From an uncultured Clostridia bacterium (GTDB taxonomy: Bacteria > Bacillota > Clostridia > Oscillospirales > Ruminococcaceae), in assembly GCA_946567425.1 (NCBI GenBank), contig CAMNXF010000012.1, positions 1-64,000 of the forward strand: DNA of 64,000 nt. Direction: 5' to 3'. The notes under the pieces are model-generated. The model was given only the letters and a program-made list of their open reading frames with translations. It made no database searches and had not been told where the DNA came from. Both the position numbers and the translations under genes were made by a program. Positions 25,250 through 34,800 of this stretch are shown piece after piece (the first letter of the stretch is position 1; each line of letters opens with the position of its first letter).

Positions 25250-27973
25250 TTGTATTTTTTTCGTATAGAGATTTCCAGCTTTGATGACGCGACAAAAACG
25301 CTGTTCGTCATTCCCGAACAGAACGCCGACGAACAGGGCGTACCGTTTGACGAAAAAATCCTTACACGGACAGAGGAATACAAGACGTTCATTAAGGAAA
25401 ACGCGACAAGTATGGTGGACGGTATCTACACGCAATTCAAGTGTGAGGAAGTCCTTGAAAACATTACCGAGGACGATTTCAACAGGTTATTGTCGGAGGG
25501 TAAGGCTCAGCAGCTTGACAGCAACAGCTTTTCCATTTCGACAGGCTTTAAGCCCAAGAAGTCGGGCGGAAAAAAGGATATGAAAACATATCTGATAATC
25601 GGCGGTATCGCGCTTGCTTTGGTGGTCTTGCTTATTGTTTCGGCAGTCGCGGGGCGCGACGGTGACGAGGACTTGACAACATCAACCGAAAGCACGGAGA
25701 GTTCCGAAATAACGGACAGTTCCGACAGCGCGGACAGTTCGGATATTTCCGACAGCACAAGTTCTACGGATAATTCCTCCGAGGACAGCAATTCCGAGCA
25801 GTCGGAAAGCACGACATCTTCCGAATATATTGACGAGCCGCCGACAGAGCCGCCCGACAACTCAACGGCTGATGAGAACGGCTACACGAACGTAGGGTAC
25901 AGACCGACAACAAACTCGTCAAGCGGCGGTCAAAGCGGCATATATCTGATCTCGTTCAACACAAACGGCGGCGAGGGAACACTTGACAGCATTTCTTCTC
26001 AATCGGGGCAATATGTGGTGCTGCCGAGTGCCGAGAGTGCCGCAAGGTCTATCAGTAAAAAGGGGTATAAGCTGATTGGGTTTTCTGACAACACGGAAAT
26101 CCCCTATCCGCTTTACCATTACAAAATGCCGTGCGAAAACGTGACAATGTTCGCGGTATGGGAGCCTGAAACATTCACGGTCACTTATAATTCCAACGGC
26201 GGCACGGGAACGCTTTCACGCGCGGAGGTAAAATTCGGCGCGGAAATACCGCTCCCTACGGACGTAGCTGTATATAAGGACGGACTTTTCCTTTCGGGCT
26301 GGGCTAAAACTTCAAACGCAAAAGTGCCGCTGAAAACCTTGACAATGCCCTCCGAAAATATAACGCTTTACGCGGTCTGGAGCAATAAAGCGCCTACGGC
26401 AAAAATTACCTTGCACTATGATGATAAACTCCAGATCATAGAAAAGGAGATCGGCTCGACCGTCAATATGCTTGACAGCTTCGGCGTGAGCAAGGACGGT
26501 TACACGGTCGAGGGTTGGTACTTTGAAAATTCCCCGACGCGGCTTGAAAACCTCCGTATTGACGGCGACTGCGACGTTTACGCGAAATGGCTGACAGCGG
26601 AATACATCACGGTTACCATTGACCGAAGTTACCTCAATAAGGGCGCGGAAACGTACAGAATACCGCTTGATATGACGGGCAAGGCAAAGCTGAAGCTGCC
26701 GAAGATCGACGATAAGACCGATATTTACAATCACGTTGCGGGCTGCACCTACGGCTACTCCGACAGAAAACAGACGGGCGAATTCGGTACGATAAAATAT
26801 TTCGGCGATACGGAGTGTGAATTTACCCGTGATACTACGCTTTACCGAGTGCTGAACGAATACGGAGGCGGCGCGGGTACGCGTGAAAATCCGTACATAA
26901 TCGGTTATTACGACCAGCTTATAAGACTTTCCGACAGACAGGCAAGCGGATATTTCGTCCAGACTGCGGATATTAAATTCCCGTCCGACGTTAAGCGCAA
27001 GCCCATTGACACAAAGATGATCTCGCGCGGCTATGAGAATAAGTCCTATGACTTTTTCGTATACGACGGCGGCGGTCACACGATAAAAGGCTTGACGGGA
27101 ACGGGCGGCTTGTTCGGGAATATATCGGGCGCGACTGTTAAGAACGTTATAATTGACGGCGCGAGGATAAGAGCGTGCGATTATGATAACGTTGGTATCC
27201 TGTGCAACGAAATATCCTCTTATTCGTTTGACGGCGCGGACGGAGCGCGTGATTACGCAACGGGCAACTCCAAAATTCAGAATTGCACCGTCAAGAGCAG
27301 TAAACTCGACGGAGAAAACGCCGTGAATATCGGCGGTATCTGCGGTTATGGCGGCGTTATTTCGGACTGCCTTGCAAGCGAGATAGATATAAACGGCGGT
27401 GAAAATGTTGGGGGCATAGTCGGGAATGCTTGCTCCGTGACAGGCTCTATTGCCAACGGCATAACCACCGGCGGCGAGATAAAATCTGCTGGCGGTATTG
27501 CGGGTACGGCTTACGGAGCGAAAATCTATGATACCGACGGAGAGGGCTACTATTCGGGCGGTAACATAATCGGCTGCGGAGTACGGACGTTCGTGTCGTA
27601 TGCCGAGAACAGCGGCGGTATTGTCGGAACGTCCACGGCTCGGACAGGCTCGGCATATATAAAGAGCTGCTATACCGCTAATATTTACCTCAACGGTAAA
27701 AACAACGGCGGCATCGCGGGCGCTGACGGTGAGTTTTTGCCGCATAGGATAGTGTACTGTCTGGTTGATAACGCCAACGGCTATGCGGTCATAGGTGGAA
27801 ATGATGTGCGGTCGGTGAGCAAGACTATGGTGCTTTCCGTACCGGCAGACAGCGGACTTACGGTTGACGGAGTGCTTTCGGTGCTGAACTCTGCAAGCAG
27901 CGGTTACGGCAATTGGACGCGCTTTGACGATAAAAACAACGGGTATCCCTACCCGTCAAAAATCAATTTTTAG
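25250..27973 (+). CDS. large surface protein with InlB-type repeats and GLUG-like motifs
   Basis: A 907-aa membrane-anchored protein. Residues 1-110 are cytoplasmic (EISSFDDATKTLFVIPEQNADEQ). A membrane helix LIIGGIALALVVLLIVSAVAG (~115-135) follows, then a Ser/Thr/Asp stalk. Residues ~230-460 carry Flg_new/InlB B-type repeats (SFNTNGGEGTLDSIS; TVTYNSNGGTGTLSR; GYTVEGWYFE). The C-terminal part has GLUG-like units (GGICGYGGVISDC, NVGGIVGNACSVTG, SAGGIAGTAY). This topology fits an exported adhesin that brings mating cells together. TTG at 25250 after GGAAAGGAGAG. Anchoring is by an N-terminal helix, not LPXTG. It replaces the usual DUF4366 gene. Confidence 0.8.
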   Translation: MYFFRIEISSFDDATKTLFVIPEQNADEQGVPFDEKILTRTEEYKTFIKENATSMVDGIYTQFKCEEVLENITEDDFNRLLSEGKAQQLDSNSFSISTGFKPKKSGGKKDMKTYLIIGGIALALVVLLIVSAVAGRDGDEDLTTSTESTESSEITDSSDSADSSDISDSTSSTDNSSEDSNSEQSESTTSSEYIDEPPTEPPDNSTADENGYTNVGYRPTTNSSSGGQSGIYLISFNTNGGEGTLDSISSQSGQYVVLPSAESAARSISKKGYKLIGFSDNTEIPYPLYHYKMPCENVTMFAVWEPETFTVTYNSNGGTGTLSRAEVKFGAEIPLPTDVAVYKDGLFLSGWAKTSNAKVPLKTLTMPSENITLYAVWSNKAPTAKITLHYDDKLQIIEKEIGSTVNMLDSFGVSKDGYTVEGWYFENSPTRLENLRIDGDCDVYAKWLTAEYITVTIDRSYLNKGAETYRIPLDMTGKAKLKLPKIDDKTDIYNHVAGCTYGYSDRKQTGEFGTIKYFGDTECEFTRDTTLYRVLNEYGGGAGTRENPYIIGYYDQLIRLSDRQASGYFVQTADIKFPSDVKRKPIDTKMISRGYENKSYDFFVYDGGGHTIKGLTGTGGLFGNISGATVKNVIIDGARIRACDYDNVGILCNEISSYSFDGADGARDYATGNSKIQNCTVKSSKLDGENAVNIGGICGYGGVISDCLASEIDINGGENVGGIVGNACSVTGSIANGITTGGEIKSAGGIAGTAYGAKIYDTDGEGYYSGGNIIGCGVRTFVSYAENSGGIVGTSTARTGSAYIKSCYTANIYLNGKNNGGIAGADGEFLPHRIVYCLVDNANGYAVIGGNDVRSVSKTMVLSVPADSGLTVDGVLSVLNSASSGYGNWTRFDDKNNGYPYPSKINF

Positions 27974-27985
27974 GAGGTTATCACT

Positions 27986-28225
27986 ATGGACAACAATTTC
28001 AGCGGTTTGAATGAAAAGGAGCGTATTGAATGGCTCGTTGACGGGCTCATCACGGCAGAGGAGGAACGCGACAGCGCCCTTGACCGCTTGGAGGAAAAGG
28101 AACTTGAGAACCTTTCGCTTCGCGGCAAGCTGAGTGCAATCGGCTACATTCTCTGCGAAGATGACAGCGGCGATGACACCGAAATTTCTGACAGCGATAA
28201 TATTGATATTCCCGATCTGTTTTAA
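27986..28225 (+). CDS. small coiled-coil acidic protein
   Basis: A 79-aa protein: a coiled-coil helix (VDGLITAEEERDSALDRLEEKELENLSLRGKLSAIGYIL) then an Asp/Ser-rich acidic tail. ATG at 27986 after TTAGGAGGTTATCACT. It lies 12 nt after the surface protein and 8 nt before ssb. The family is not recognised; it may bridge SSB to other transfer proteins, because acidic tails often contact SSB partners, but that is a guess. Confidence 0.6.
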   Translation: MDNNFSGLNEKERIEWLVDGLITAEEERDSALDRLEEKELENLSLRGKLSAIGYILCEDDSGDDTEISDSDNIDIPDLF

Positions 28226-28233
28226 GGAGGACT

Positions 28234-28626
28234 ATGATGTACAACAAGATCACGTTAATGGGGCGCTTGGTTTCCACGCCCGAACTCAAAGCTACAAAGG
28301 CGGGCGTTCCCGTCACTTCCTTCAGCATTGCCGTTGACAGACGGTACAAGGCTAAAGGTGAAAAGCGAAAATGCGACTTTTTCAACATCGTATGTTGGCA
28401 CAACAATGCGGAGTTTGTCTGCAGGCATTTCACCAAAGGCTCTATGATTTTGGTAGAGGGCGAAATGCAGACCTACCGCCCCGAAACGAACGGCGAGGGC
28501 AAAAATTACACTTGGTATGAGGTAGTTGCCGACCTTGTATCATTCACGGGAGAGCGTCGGAATGGCGAACGCGTGAACGACCCCGCGCCCGTTATTCCCG
28601 AACAGAACGGCATAACGGCTCTGTAA
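28234..28626 (+). CDS. ssb: single-stranded DNA-binding protein
   Basis: A 130-aa SSB with an OB-fold: KITLMGRLVSTPELKATKAGVPVTSFSIAVDRRY, then FFNIVCWHNNAEFVCRHFTKGSMILVEGEMQTY and the WYEVVADLVSFTGE strand. The C-terminal end ITAL lacks the acidic DDDIPF tip of chromosomal SSB, which is common in mobile-element SSBs. It would coat transferred single-stranded DNA in the recipient. ATG at 28234 after AAGGAGGACT; a second ATG follows immediately. Confidence 0.92.
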   Translation: MMYNKITLMGRLVSTPELKATKAGVPVTSFSIAVDRRYKAKGEKRKCDFFNIVCWHNNAEFVCRHFTKGSMILVEGEMQTYRPETNGEGKNYTWYEVVADLVSFTGERRNGERVNDPAPVIPEQNGITAL

Positions 28627-28681
28627 ATCTTACATTATAAAGCTGCGCTAACGGCTTTTTACGGGCAGAAAGGAGGACTTT

Positions 28682-30502
28682 ATGGCAGATGAAAACAAAC
28701 AGGATTGGCAGTTATACATAATCCCCGATCTCAGAACTTGGGCTTTTCCGAAAGAGTATGAGCAGCAGACCAAAATCGAACGTTTCAATACGCTTGACGA
28801 AGCGAAAAGGCGGTTTGACGAGCTGCGGCACAAGCCGTATATTTTCGAGAAAGCGGTCGGCAACGACGGACAGCCCTCGGCGCGGCTCACATTGGGCGTT
28901 GAAAAGGGCGCGGCGGCTTTTGATATTCTTCAAGTCCGCGGCGGCGAAAACGTATTAGTGACGGATTTTACACGGGATAAGGACTTTTCCTCCGATGAAA
29001 GTCTGTTGTCGGCTATCCGCAAGGTAGTTTCCGACGTCGGATTTGATAAGGTAAGTCATTATCCGAAATTGGAAAACGGTAAATTCGGCGCTCCCTCTCT
29101 TGTGCCGTTTCACGAGTGGACGGCTGAAAATCCGCAGTATGATCTGGCGTATAAGCCCGCGCCGCTTTACAATAAGCCGTTTGCATACGCAAAGGAAAAC
29201 GGCGAGATCGACAAATGGCGAAACAGCTTGCGTGAAACGGAAAAATGCGCTAAGTATATTGAAAAGCTTATCGGGCAATATCACGTTGATTATAATCTGA
29301 ACACCGACACAATAATCGAGGGCGCGGTCGGAAGATACGGCACGGAACACGTCACATTGGCTCTCGCGTCTACCATTCGTCATAAGGAATGGGACGGGCG
29401 CTTTTCACAGAAAAACAAGGATTGGGCTGACAGCATTGATTTCCCCGAAGAAGCACGTTACAAAGAGATAAATGTTAATTCCCACTCCACTCTGCTTGAC
29501 GCTGTTGTCAAGGATTACAGAGAATTTCTATTGACTTTGGAGAAAAATCTTGCCGAAAAGCAGGATATTTCAAATACCGAACATTCACAAGGAGGTACAA
29601 TTATGGCTGAACACAACACTACCTTTGAGGTGTGGTCAATGATGAAGACCGACGACGGCGGCAGGACAAAGGCGCTTGCAAATCTCATTATCAACGGCGA
29701 GATCGCGGTAAACAACGTTAAGGTTATGGAGGGCGAGAAAGGCTTGAATGTCGTTATGCCGGGCAAAAAGGTCGGAAACGGATATGAGGACGTTGCCCAC
29801 ACCACCACCAAAGAGGCATACGCGGTAATGAAAGAAGCCGTGATGAGCAGCTACGATAAGCTGATAGCGTCGGGAGAGGAAAAGCTGAAGAACGACTTGG
29901 GTTTGGATAAGACCAAGCCCGCCGTTTCGGATATCAAGGTTACGCTCCGAGAGGTCAAGCACGATACCGTAAAGGCGGCGGGTCAGATCAAGATCGACGA
30001 TTGCTTTGTTATCAATGATGTAAAGGTAATGAAGCCGAAAGACCCCGAAAAGCCGCTGTTCGTTTCTATGCCCTCTTACCCCAACCAAAAAGGCGGCTAT
30101 ACCGAATACGCGCTCCCCATTACAACCGCTATGCACGAAAAGCTTAATAATGAGGTAGCGGCAAAAGCGTTCCGCAATATGGAGCAGGTAACCTATAAGG
30201 GCGTGAAATATGCGGAACTCGGTGACAAGAACGCGGGCGAGATCGCGGCAACCTCTAAGCTGAACAACGTGTTTGCCGAAAAGCTGATGACTGAACTCGA
30301 CAAGGCGGGTATTACATATCAGGCACGTATCGGCTCTAACACGGGTACGATAGTTTCCGTAAATACCGCGGATAAGCCCTGTCTTGACGAGATACAGAAG
30401 GCACTTGTGGCAGTGCTCAATCCTCCCAAGGAGGAAAAAAAGCCCGATACGGCGGCTCCCAAACAGGACGAAAAGCCCAAGCAAAAGCATTCACGACATT
30501 GA
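28682..30502 (+). CDS. ICE protein with C-terminal tandem SpoVG-like domains
   Basis: A 606-aa fusion. Residues 1-~300 are an ICE-type domain with NTLDEAKRRFDELRHKPYIFEK, VSDVGFDKVSHYPKLEN and AVGRYGTEHVTLALASTIRHKEWDGRFS. From ~308 on, two SpoVG-like domains (FEVWSMMKTDDGGRTKALANLIINGE; VTLREVKHDTVKAAGQIKIDDCF with FVSMPSYPNQKG) and a third small module follow. SpoVG proteins bind nucleic acid and act in regulation. An in-frame ATG at 29603 has its own perfect AAGGAGGTACAATT ribosome site exactly at the domain junction, so a 299-aa SpoVG-only protein is probably also made. ATG at 28682 after GAAAGGAGGACTTT. Confidence 0.75.
   Translation: MADENKQDWQLYIIPDLRTWAFPKEYEQQTKIERFNTLDEAKRRFDELRHKPYIFEKAVGNDGQPSARLTLGVEKGAAAFDILQVRGGENVLVTDFTRDKDFSSDESLLSAIRKVVSDVGFDKVSHYPKLENGKFGAPSLVPFHEWTAENPQYDLAYKPAPLYNKPFAYAKENGEIDKWRNSLRETEKCAKYIEKLIGQYHVDYNLNTDTIIEGAVGRYGTEHVTLALASTIRHKEWDGRFSQKNKDWADSIDFPEEARYKEINVNSHSTLLDAVVKDYREFLLTLEKNLAEKQDISNTEHSQGGTIMAEHNTTFEVWSMMKTDDGGRTKALANLIINGEIAVNNVKVMEGEKGLNVVMPGKKVGNGYEDVAHTTTKEAYAVMKEAVMSSYDKLIASGEEKLKNDLGLDKTKPAVSDIKVTLREVKHDTVKAAGQIKIDDCFVINDVKVMKPKDPEKPLFVSMPSYPNQKGGYTEYALPITTAMHEKLNNEVAAKAFRNMEQVTYKGVKYAELGDKNAGEIAATSKLNNVFAEKLMTELDKAGITYQARIGSNTGTIVSVNTADKPCLDEIQKALVAVLNPPKEEKKPDTAAPKQDEKPKQKHSRH
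29591..29605 (+). promoter_or_regulatory. internal ribosome-binding site and second start
   Basis: GGAGGTACAATTATG lies inside the 28682-30502 frame at the boundary between the N-terminal domain and the SpoVG-like part, in frame. Confidence 0.7.
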
Positions 30503-30511
30503 TCTGTTACG

Positions 30512-30549
30512 ACCTCTCCCCGTTCTCTCGTTGTCGGGGAGAGGTTTTC
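30512..30549 (+). terminator. Rho-independent terminator
   Basis: ACCTCTCCCC, 14-nt loop, GGGGAGAGGT, TTTTC. It ends the transfer operon before a new promoter. Confidence 0.88.
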
Positions 30550-30593
30550 AACATTTTGTGGAAAACTGCGCCCAAATTATTTTTTAAAAAGGC

Positions 30594-30622
30594 TTGACTT
30601 TTGCGGTTTAATGTGGTAAACT
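30594..30622 (+). promoter_or_regulatory. promoter of the giant helicase gene
   Basis: TTGACT, 17-bp spacer, TAAACT (an overlapping TATACT lies 5 bases further). It sits 24 bases before the gene start. Confidence 0.65.
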
Positions 30623-31351
30623 ATACTTAAAGGAGGTACTTGCTAATGGCACGAATTGACGAGGTGCGTCAAAAATATGAGGAAGTCACGGAACGGCTCT
30701 TCTCCGACAAGGAAACGTTCGCGGACTATCTCAAATTCGCGGGCAAATTTTACAAGCTGCCCTCGGCTCAGAGTATGGCGATATACGGTGCAAATCCCAA
30801 CTCGGTTATGGTCGCGGACTATGACACTTGGAAAAGATTTGACCGACAGGTACGGAGAGGGACGAGCAGTATCGCCGTTCTCGATAACGGCAGTCTGAAA
30901 CATTACTTTGATATTACTCAGACTACGGGCGAAAAAATGCCGTATCAATGGAAACTTGACAAGGATATCGCCGCGGCGCTTATTGAGGAAACGTATGAAA
31001 GCGAGGGCAGACGTTTTCAATCGTTCGCGGGCTGCCTGAATTATCTCGGCGCGTACAAGGCGCGTGAAAATCTCGCAAGCACGGTAAACTCGCTCAACAT
31101 ATCCGAGGATGACCGCAAGGGATTTGAAAAATCCTTTATATCAATGGTGCAGTATTTTATTGCAGCACGGTGCGAGTTGGGCGGAGTTTTCAAGTACAGC
31201 GGCACGGCGGATCTGTCCGCGCTCGATATGCTCAACAGCAATGCCGAAAAGGAAAAGCTGTGTGAGTTCGTGCAGATAACGGGCAAGTCGGTGCTGTTAT
31301 CTATGGAACGCTCCATAAACAACATTATTATTCAAGGGAGGACAAACAGCT

Positions 31352-31786
31352 ATGGAAGAAATAAGACAGATATGGTGCGAGGAGGACAAGAGGTTTTATC
31401 CCGAAACCAAGACGGAGAACGGCAGAACGTACAAGCTAGACCCACAGACGTTCGTGTATCTGGAGCAAATGGAGTTGGGGCTGACGGACGAGGAACAGGC
31501 TCTGATGAACGAGGATATAGGACAGTACGGGGAGAAGTGGAGGACGTATATGACGGAGAACCACCCCGAAGTGATACCGTCGCTGCAAGGTCGGCTGAAA
31601 TGGGACTTGATACCCAGACAGATAGACAAGGAGGCTATGGAGTATCGGGAGCTGCTGAGGAAACAGTACGCGGAGAAGAACCCGCGCCCGACAACGTTCA
31701 CGGAGATAGCGGAGTGGGAGAACACGCTCGGAATGATGATAGACAGGGCGATAATGGAGGACATAGTGCTGCAATATCGGGATTGA
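31352..31786 (+). CDS. tnpV: TnpV-like protein nested out of frame in the helicase gene
   Basis: A 144-aa frame in +1 phase to the helicase. It aligns with TnpV-family transposon proteins: IGQYGEKWRTYMTENHP (family: IGxYGxxRxxYLxEH), GRLKWDLIPRQIDKEAMEYRELLRKQYAEKN, then a Trp/Asn helix ending DRAIMEDIVLQYRD. It has its own GGGAGG 10 nt before ATG. Codon usage is natural (G/C-ending codons), whereas the helicase frame here uses GGA/CGA-rich, low-complexity codons, so selection seems to act on the nested frame. The role of TnpV is unknown. It fills the variable linker of the helicase, so both could be translated. Confidence 0.6.
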   Translation: MEEIRQIWCEEDKRFYPETKTENGRTYKLDPQTFVYLEQMELGLTDEEQALMNEDIGQYGEKWRTYMTENHPEVIPSLQGRLKWDLIPRQIDKEAMEYRELLRKQYAEKNPRPTTFTEIAEWENTLGMMIDRAIMEDIVLQYRD

Positions 31787-31804
31787 GCAGTGAGGACGAA
31801 AAAA

Positions 31805-31820
31805 TTGCCACATATGGCAA
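31805..31820. promoter_or_regulatory. TTGCCACATATGGCAA site, copy 4
   Basis: Exact reverse complement of the 16-bp site at 15904-15919. It lies inside the helicase gene 18 bases after the nested TnpV-like frame ends. Confidence 0.75.
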
Positions 31821-34800
31821 CGAGGTTGCTCAGTTGCGGCGCGTCAGTGAGCCGCTTTCGTCAAACACTTTTCAGCATAGTGTTGACACAACTTCACAAC
31901 AGACTAAAGCGGAGGAATATTCCCCCGCTTTTTCTTTATCTGCCGATCAGAAGTATGTAGCCGACAAGACAGCGGAATTACTTGGTTATAGTGTCGATAA
32001 AGCCGTATTTGATAAGATTTATAACGGCGTATATGCGTATGCCTATGGCGCTAAAACGCCTATACAAAACATTCCCGATGATGAATTGAATGACGTTATT
32101 TCCGAGATCGCAAGCGCAATCACAAATACCGAAATTCCCGATGATCTGGATAAAATCTACGTTGACAGGGAGAATGAAACCGTCAAAATGGTCTATTACA
32201 ATCCCGACAGCACGACGGGAGGACAGCTTGTCTACAACGAGTTTGATTTTGATGATATAGCAGACGCGCTAACTCACGAAAATCCGATTGACTACATTTT
32301 GTCATCTTGCAAACAGGCCGCCATTGATGTGGATATGGATGGATTTGGCGGCGCGGCGCGGGAATTTCTCGCCGATACCGAGGACTTTAACTCGCGTGAC
32401 GAGAATTATCTTGATAAGCTGTTCGCACTTGCCGAGCCGACTTACACAATTTTGCAGCTTAAAGACGGTGACGATATGCGCGATTACCGTTTTGCCGATT
32501 TGTCGGAGCTCCGCGAGAAAGGACTTTCCGTTGAGCGCGGCAATTACAAAGCCGTATACAGCGGCAGACTTGAAAAAGGCATAACACTCGAAGATATTTA
32601 CACGAAATTCAATGTTGATATTCCCGATGATTTTCACGGTCACTCGCTTGCCGTCGGAGATGTTATCAAGATTACCCGTGACGGGAAAACTGCGGCGCAT
32701 TATGTTGACGGTTACGGATTTGAGGAAATTCCCGACTTTTCGATTGAAAAAACCGAAACCAGAAAAGCGGAGAGTACCGATATATCTGAACAAGACGAGG
32801 ACAAAGACAATAACATTACCTTTGATGATATTCTCTCCGAGGTGCGCGGCGGCAAACCCGTAAAGATAACCGAAAAAGCGGAGGAAGTACAGCGGATAGC
32901 GGACGCGCGTAAGATAAAGTTTACAAACATTCGTCTGCAATACAACGAGGATAACGGTTTTCACCTGACCGCCGATACGGATATGGTAAAAGGCGCGATA
33001 ATAACCGTTTTCGGACAGAATGAAAACGCGGTGAGGGATTACCTTTCGGAAAACGCGGAGCATACGGAATTGTCGCACACACGGCATATTGCTACGGTAA
33101 ACGGTACGGGCTATTATGTTATGGATAAGGCACTTTCTAATAGCACTCTTGCCGAAATAAGGGAGGAATGCGACAAATACGTTATTACCGCGCCCTCGCT
33201 GAGTTATCCCGAAGATACTCTCGCGGAGCATAACATAACGTTTCTGAAAATCGGCCGCGATATTACGGAGAACGTTTTTGAAAAGAACGCCGCTGATATT
33301 GTTTCCGCTATGGATTTGGCTGAAAAAGCCGTACTCAAAGGCGAGAGCAGTCTGCATTTCGGCTTGCTCGGCAACGGCATAACCGTTTATGACGTTTCAA
33401 AATGGGATAACGCGGCTGACGATTACCCGACCGTCGCGCATATTTCCAACGAGGGCGCTGTAAAGTATTACGTTGATAAAAATACCCTCGGCGATGAGGA
33501 TATTTTCCGTATCGAAAATGAAGCGGCAAGCGTTAAACAGCAATTTGCGGAGAGTTGGGAAAAGCTGCCGGTGGATATACGATACTCCAGAATATGGGAT
33601 AAAGCAAACGCATTGTCAAAACCGCAATGGGATATTTTCTTTGCGGATAAAACGGCTCTGAGTATGGAGGAAACAGTCAAGAAATATGAACACGCCCTGA
33701 TATACGGTGATGAGGATTTTCCCCCCGAAGCCAAAAGAACCGTAACCGCATACAAAGTAGGCGATTTCTACGAGGTGTTCAACGAGGACGCGCAGACAGC
33801 CGCCGATTTTCTGAACCTTACGCAGACAAAGCGCAACGGCGTACCTATGGCGGGATTTCCCGCGCACGTTTATGAGGATTACAGGCGTAAATTCGCTATG
33901 AACGGCTACTATCTGAAAATCGGTGATGAGCGCGAAATTGAAAAAATCTTTTCTGCCGCCGCTAAAGCTGCCGAGAGTACCATCACAAAATCCCCCGATG
34001 AATTAAAGGTCGGTGATCTTGTTCGCGGTAATGGTGAGATTTGGCGCATTACCAAAATAGACGGTGAATTTTCCGTTACTTTTGAGAATATCAACAAAGC
34101 GTCTAATTTATCCGTTCAATCAATTTGGGGGCATTGGAAAGAACAGTTTTTCAACACAGGATATGAATATGTTTCTCCCGCTGAACTTTCGCTAGATCAA
34201 TTGAGCGAGATCGAGCAGTCGGCGGCAACGAAAAAGAATGCTCCCCAAACCTCAAAGACCTCCAAAAAATCTACCGAGGAATACGGCGGCGAACAGCTTA
34301 GTCTTTTCGGTGAAACTATCAGCGAGGTTGAAAATGCCGAAAAGACCATTATAAACGGCGTTGATGTCGAACAGGCTCTCAATGACGATATTATTTCCAG
34401 CGGAACTATGTTTCGCGACGGGAAATTCCGTATAGAAGAGTACTACCGCACCCACAAGGGCAATACTAATGACTTTGCAAAAATTATCGCAAAGGAATAC
34501 GGCACGGGCGGTCATACGGTTGGCGGTTTTGACGGCAGGCTACGCGCCGTGAACTACGATAAAAAAGGTCTGGAAATAGTGATCAGACTTGAAAACGGCG
34601 AGAGTACAAGGGTCAATTGGAGTTGGAAGAAAATTGCCGACCGAATAGCGGCGCTTATCGACAAGCAAAAATATATCACACAAGAGGATATTGACGAACG
34701 TATCAAGAACGCCCGATATGAGTACAATCGCTATGAGAAAGGCTCGGAGGAACACGAACAGGCGGCGAAAATTCTTGATATGTACGGTGTGCGCCAAAAC

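Noticed and set aside
26312-27745. 477-aa minus-strand frame opposite the surface protein
   Set aside because: Mirror frame of a GC-biased gene; no ribosome site or family features.
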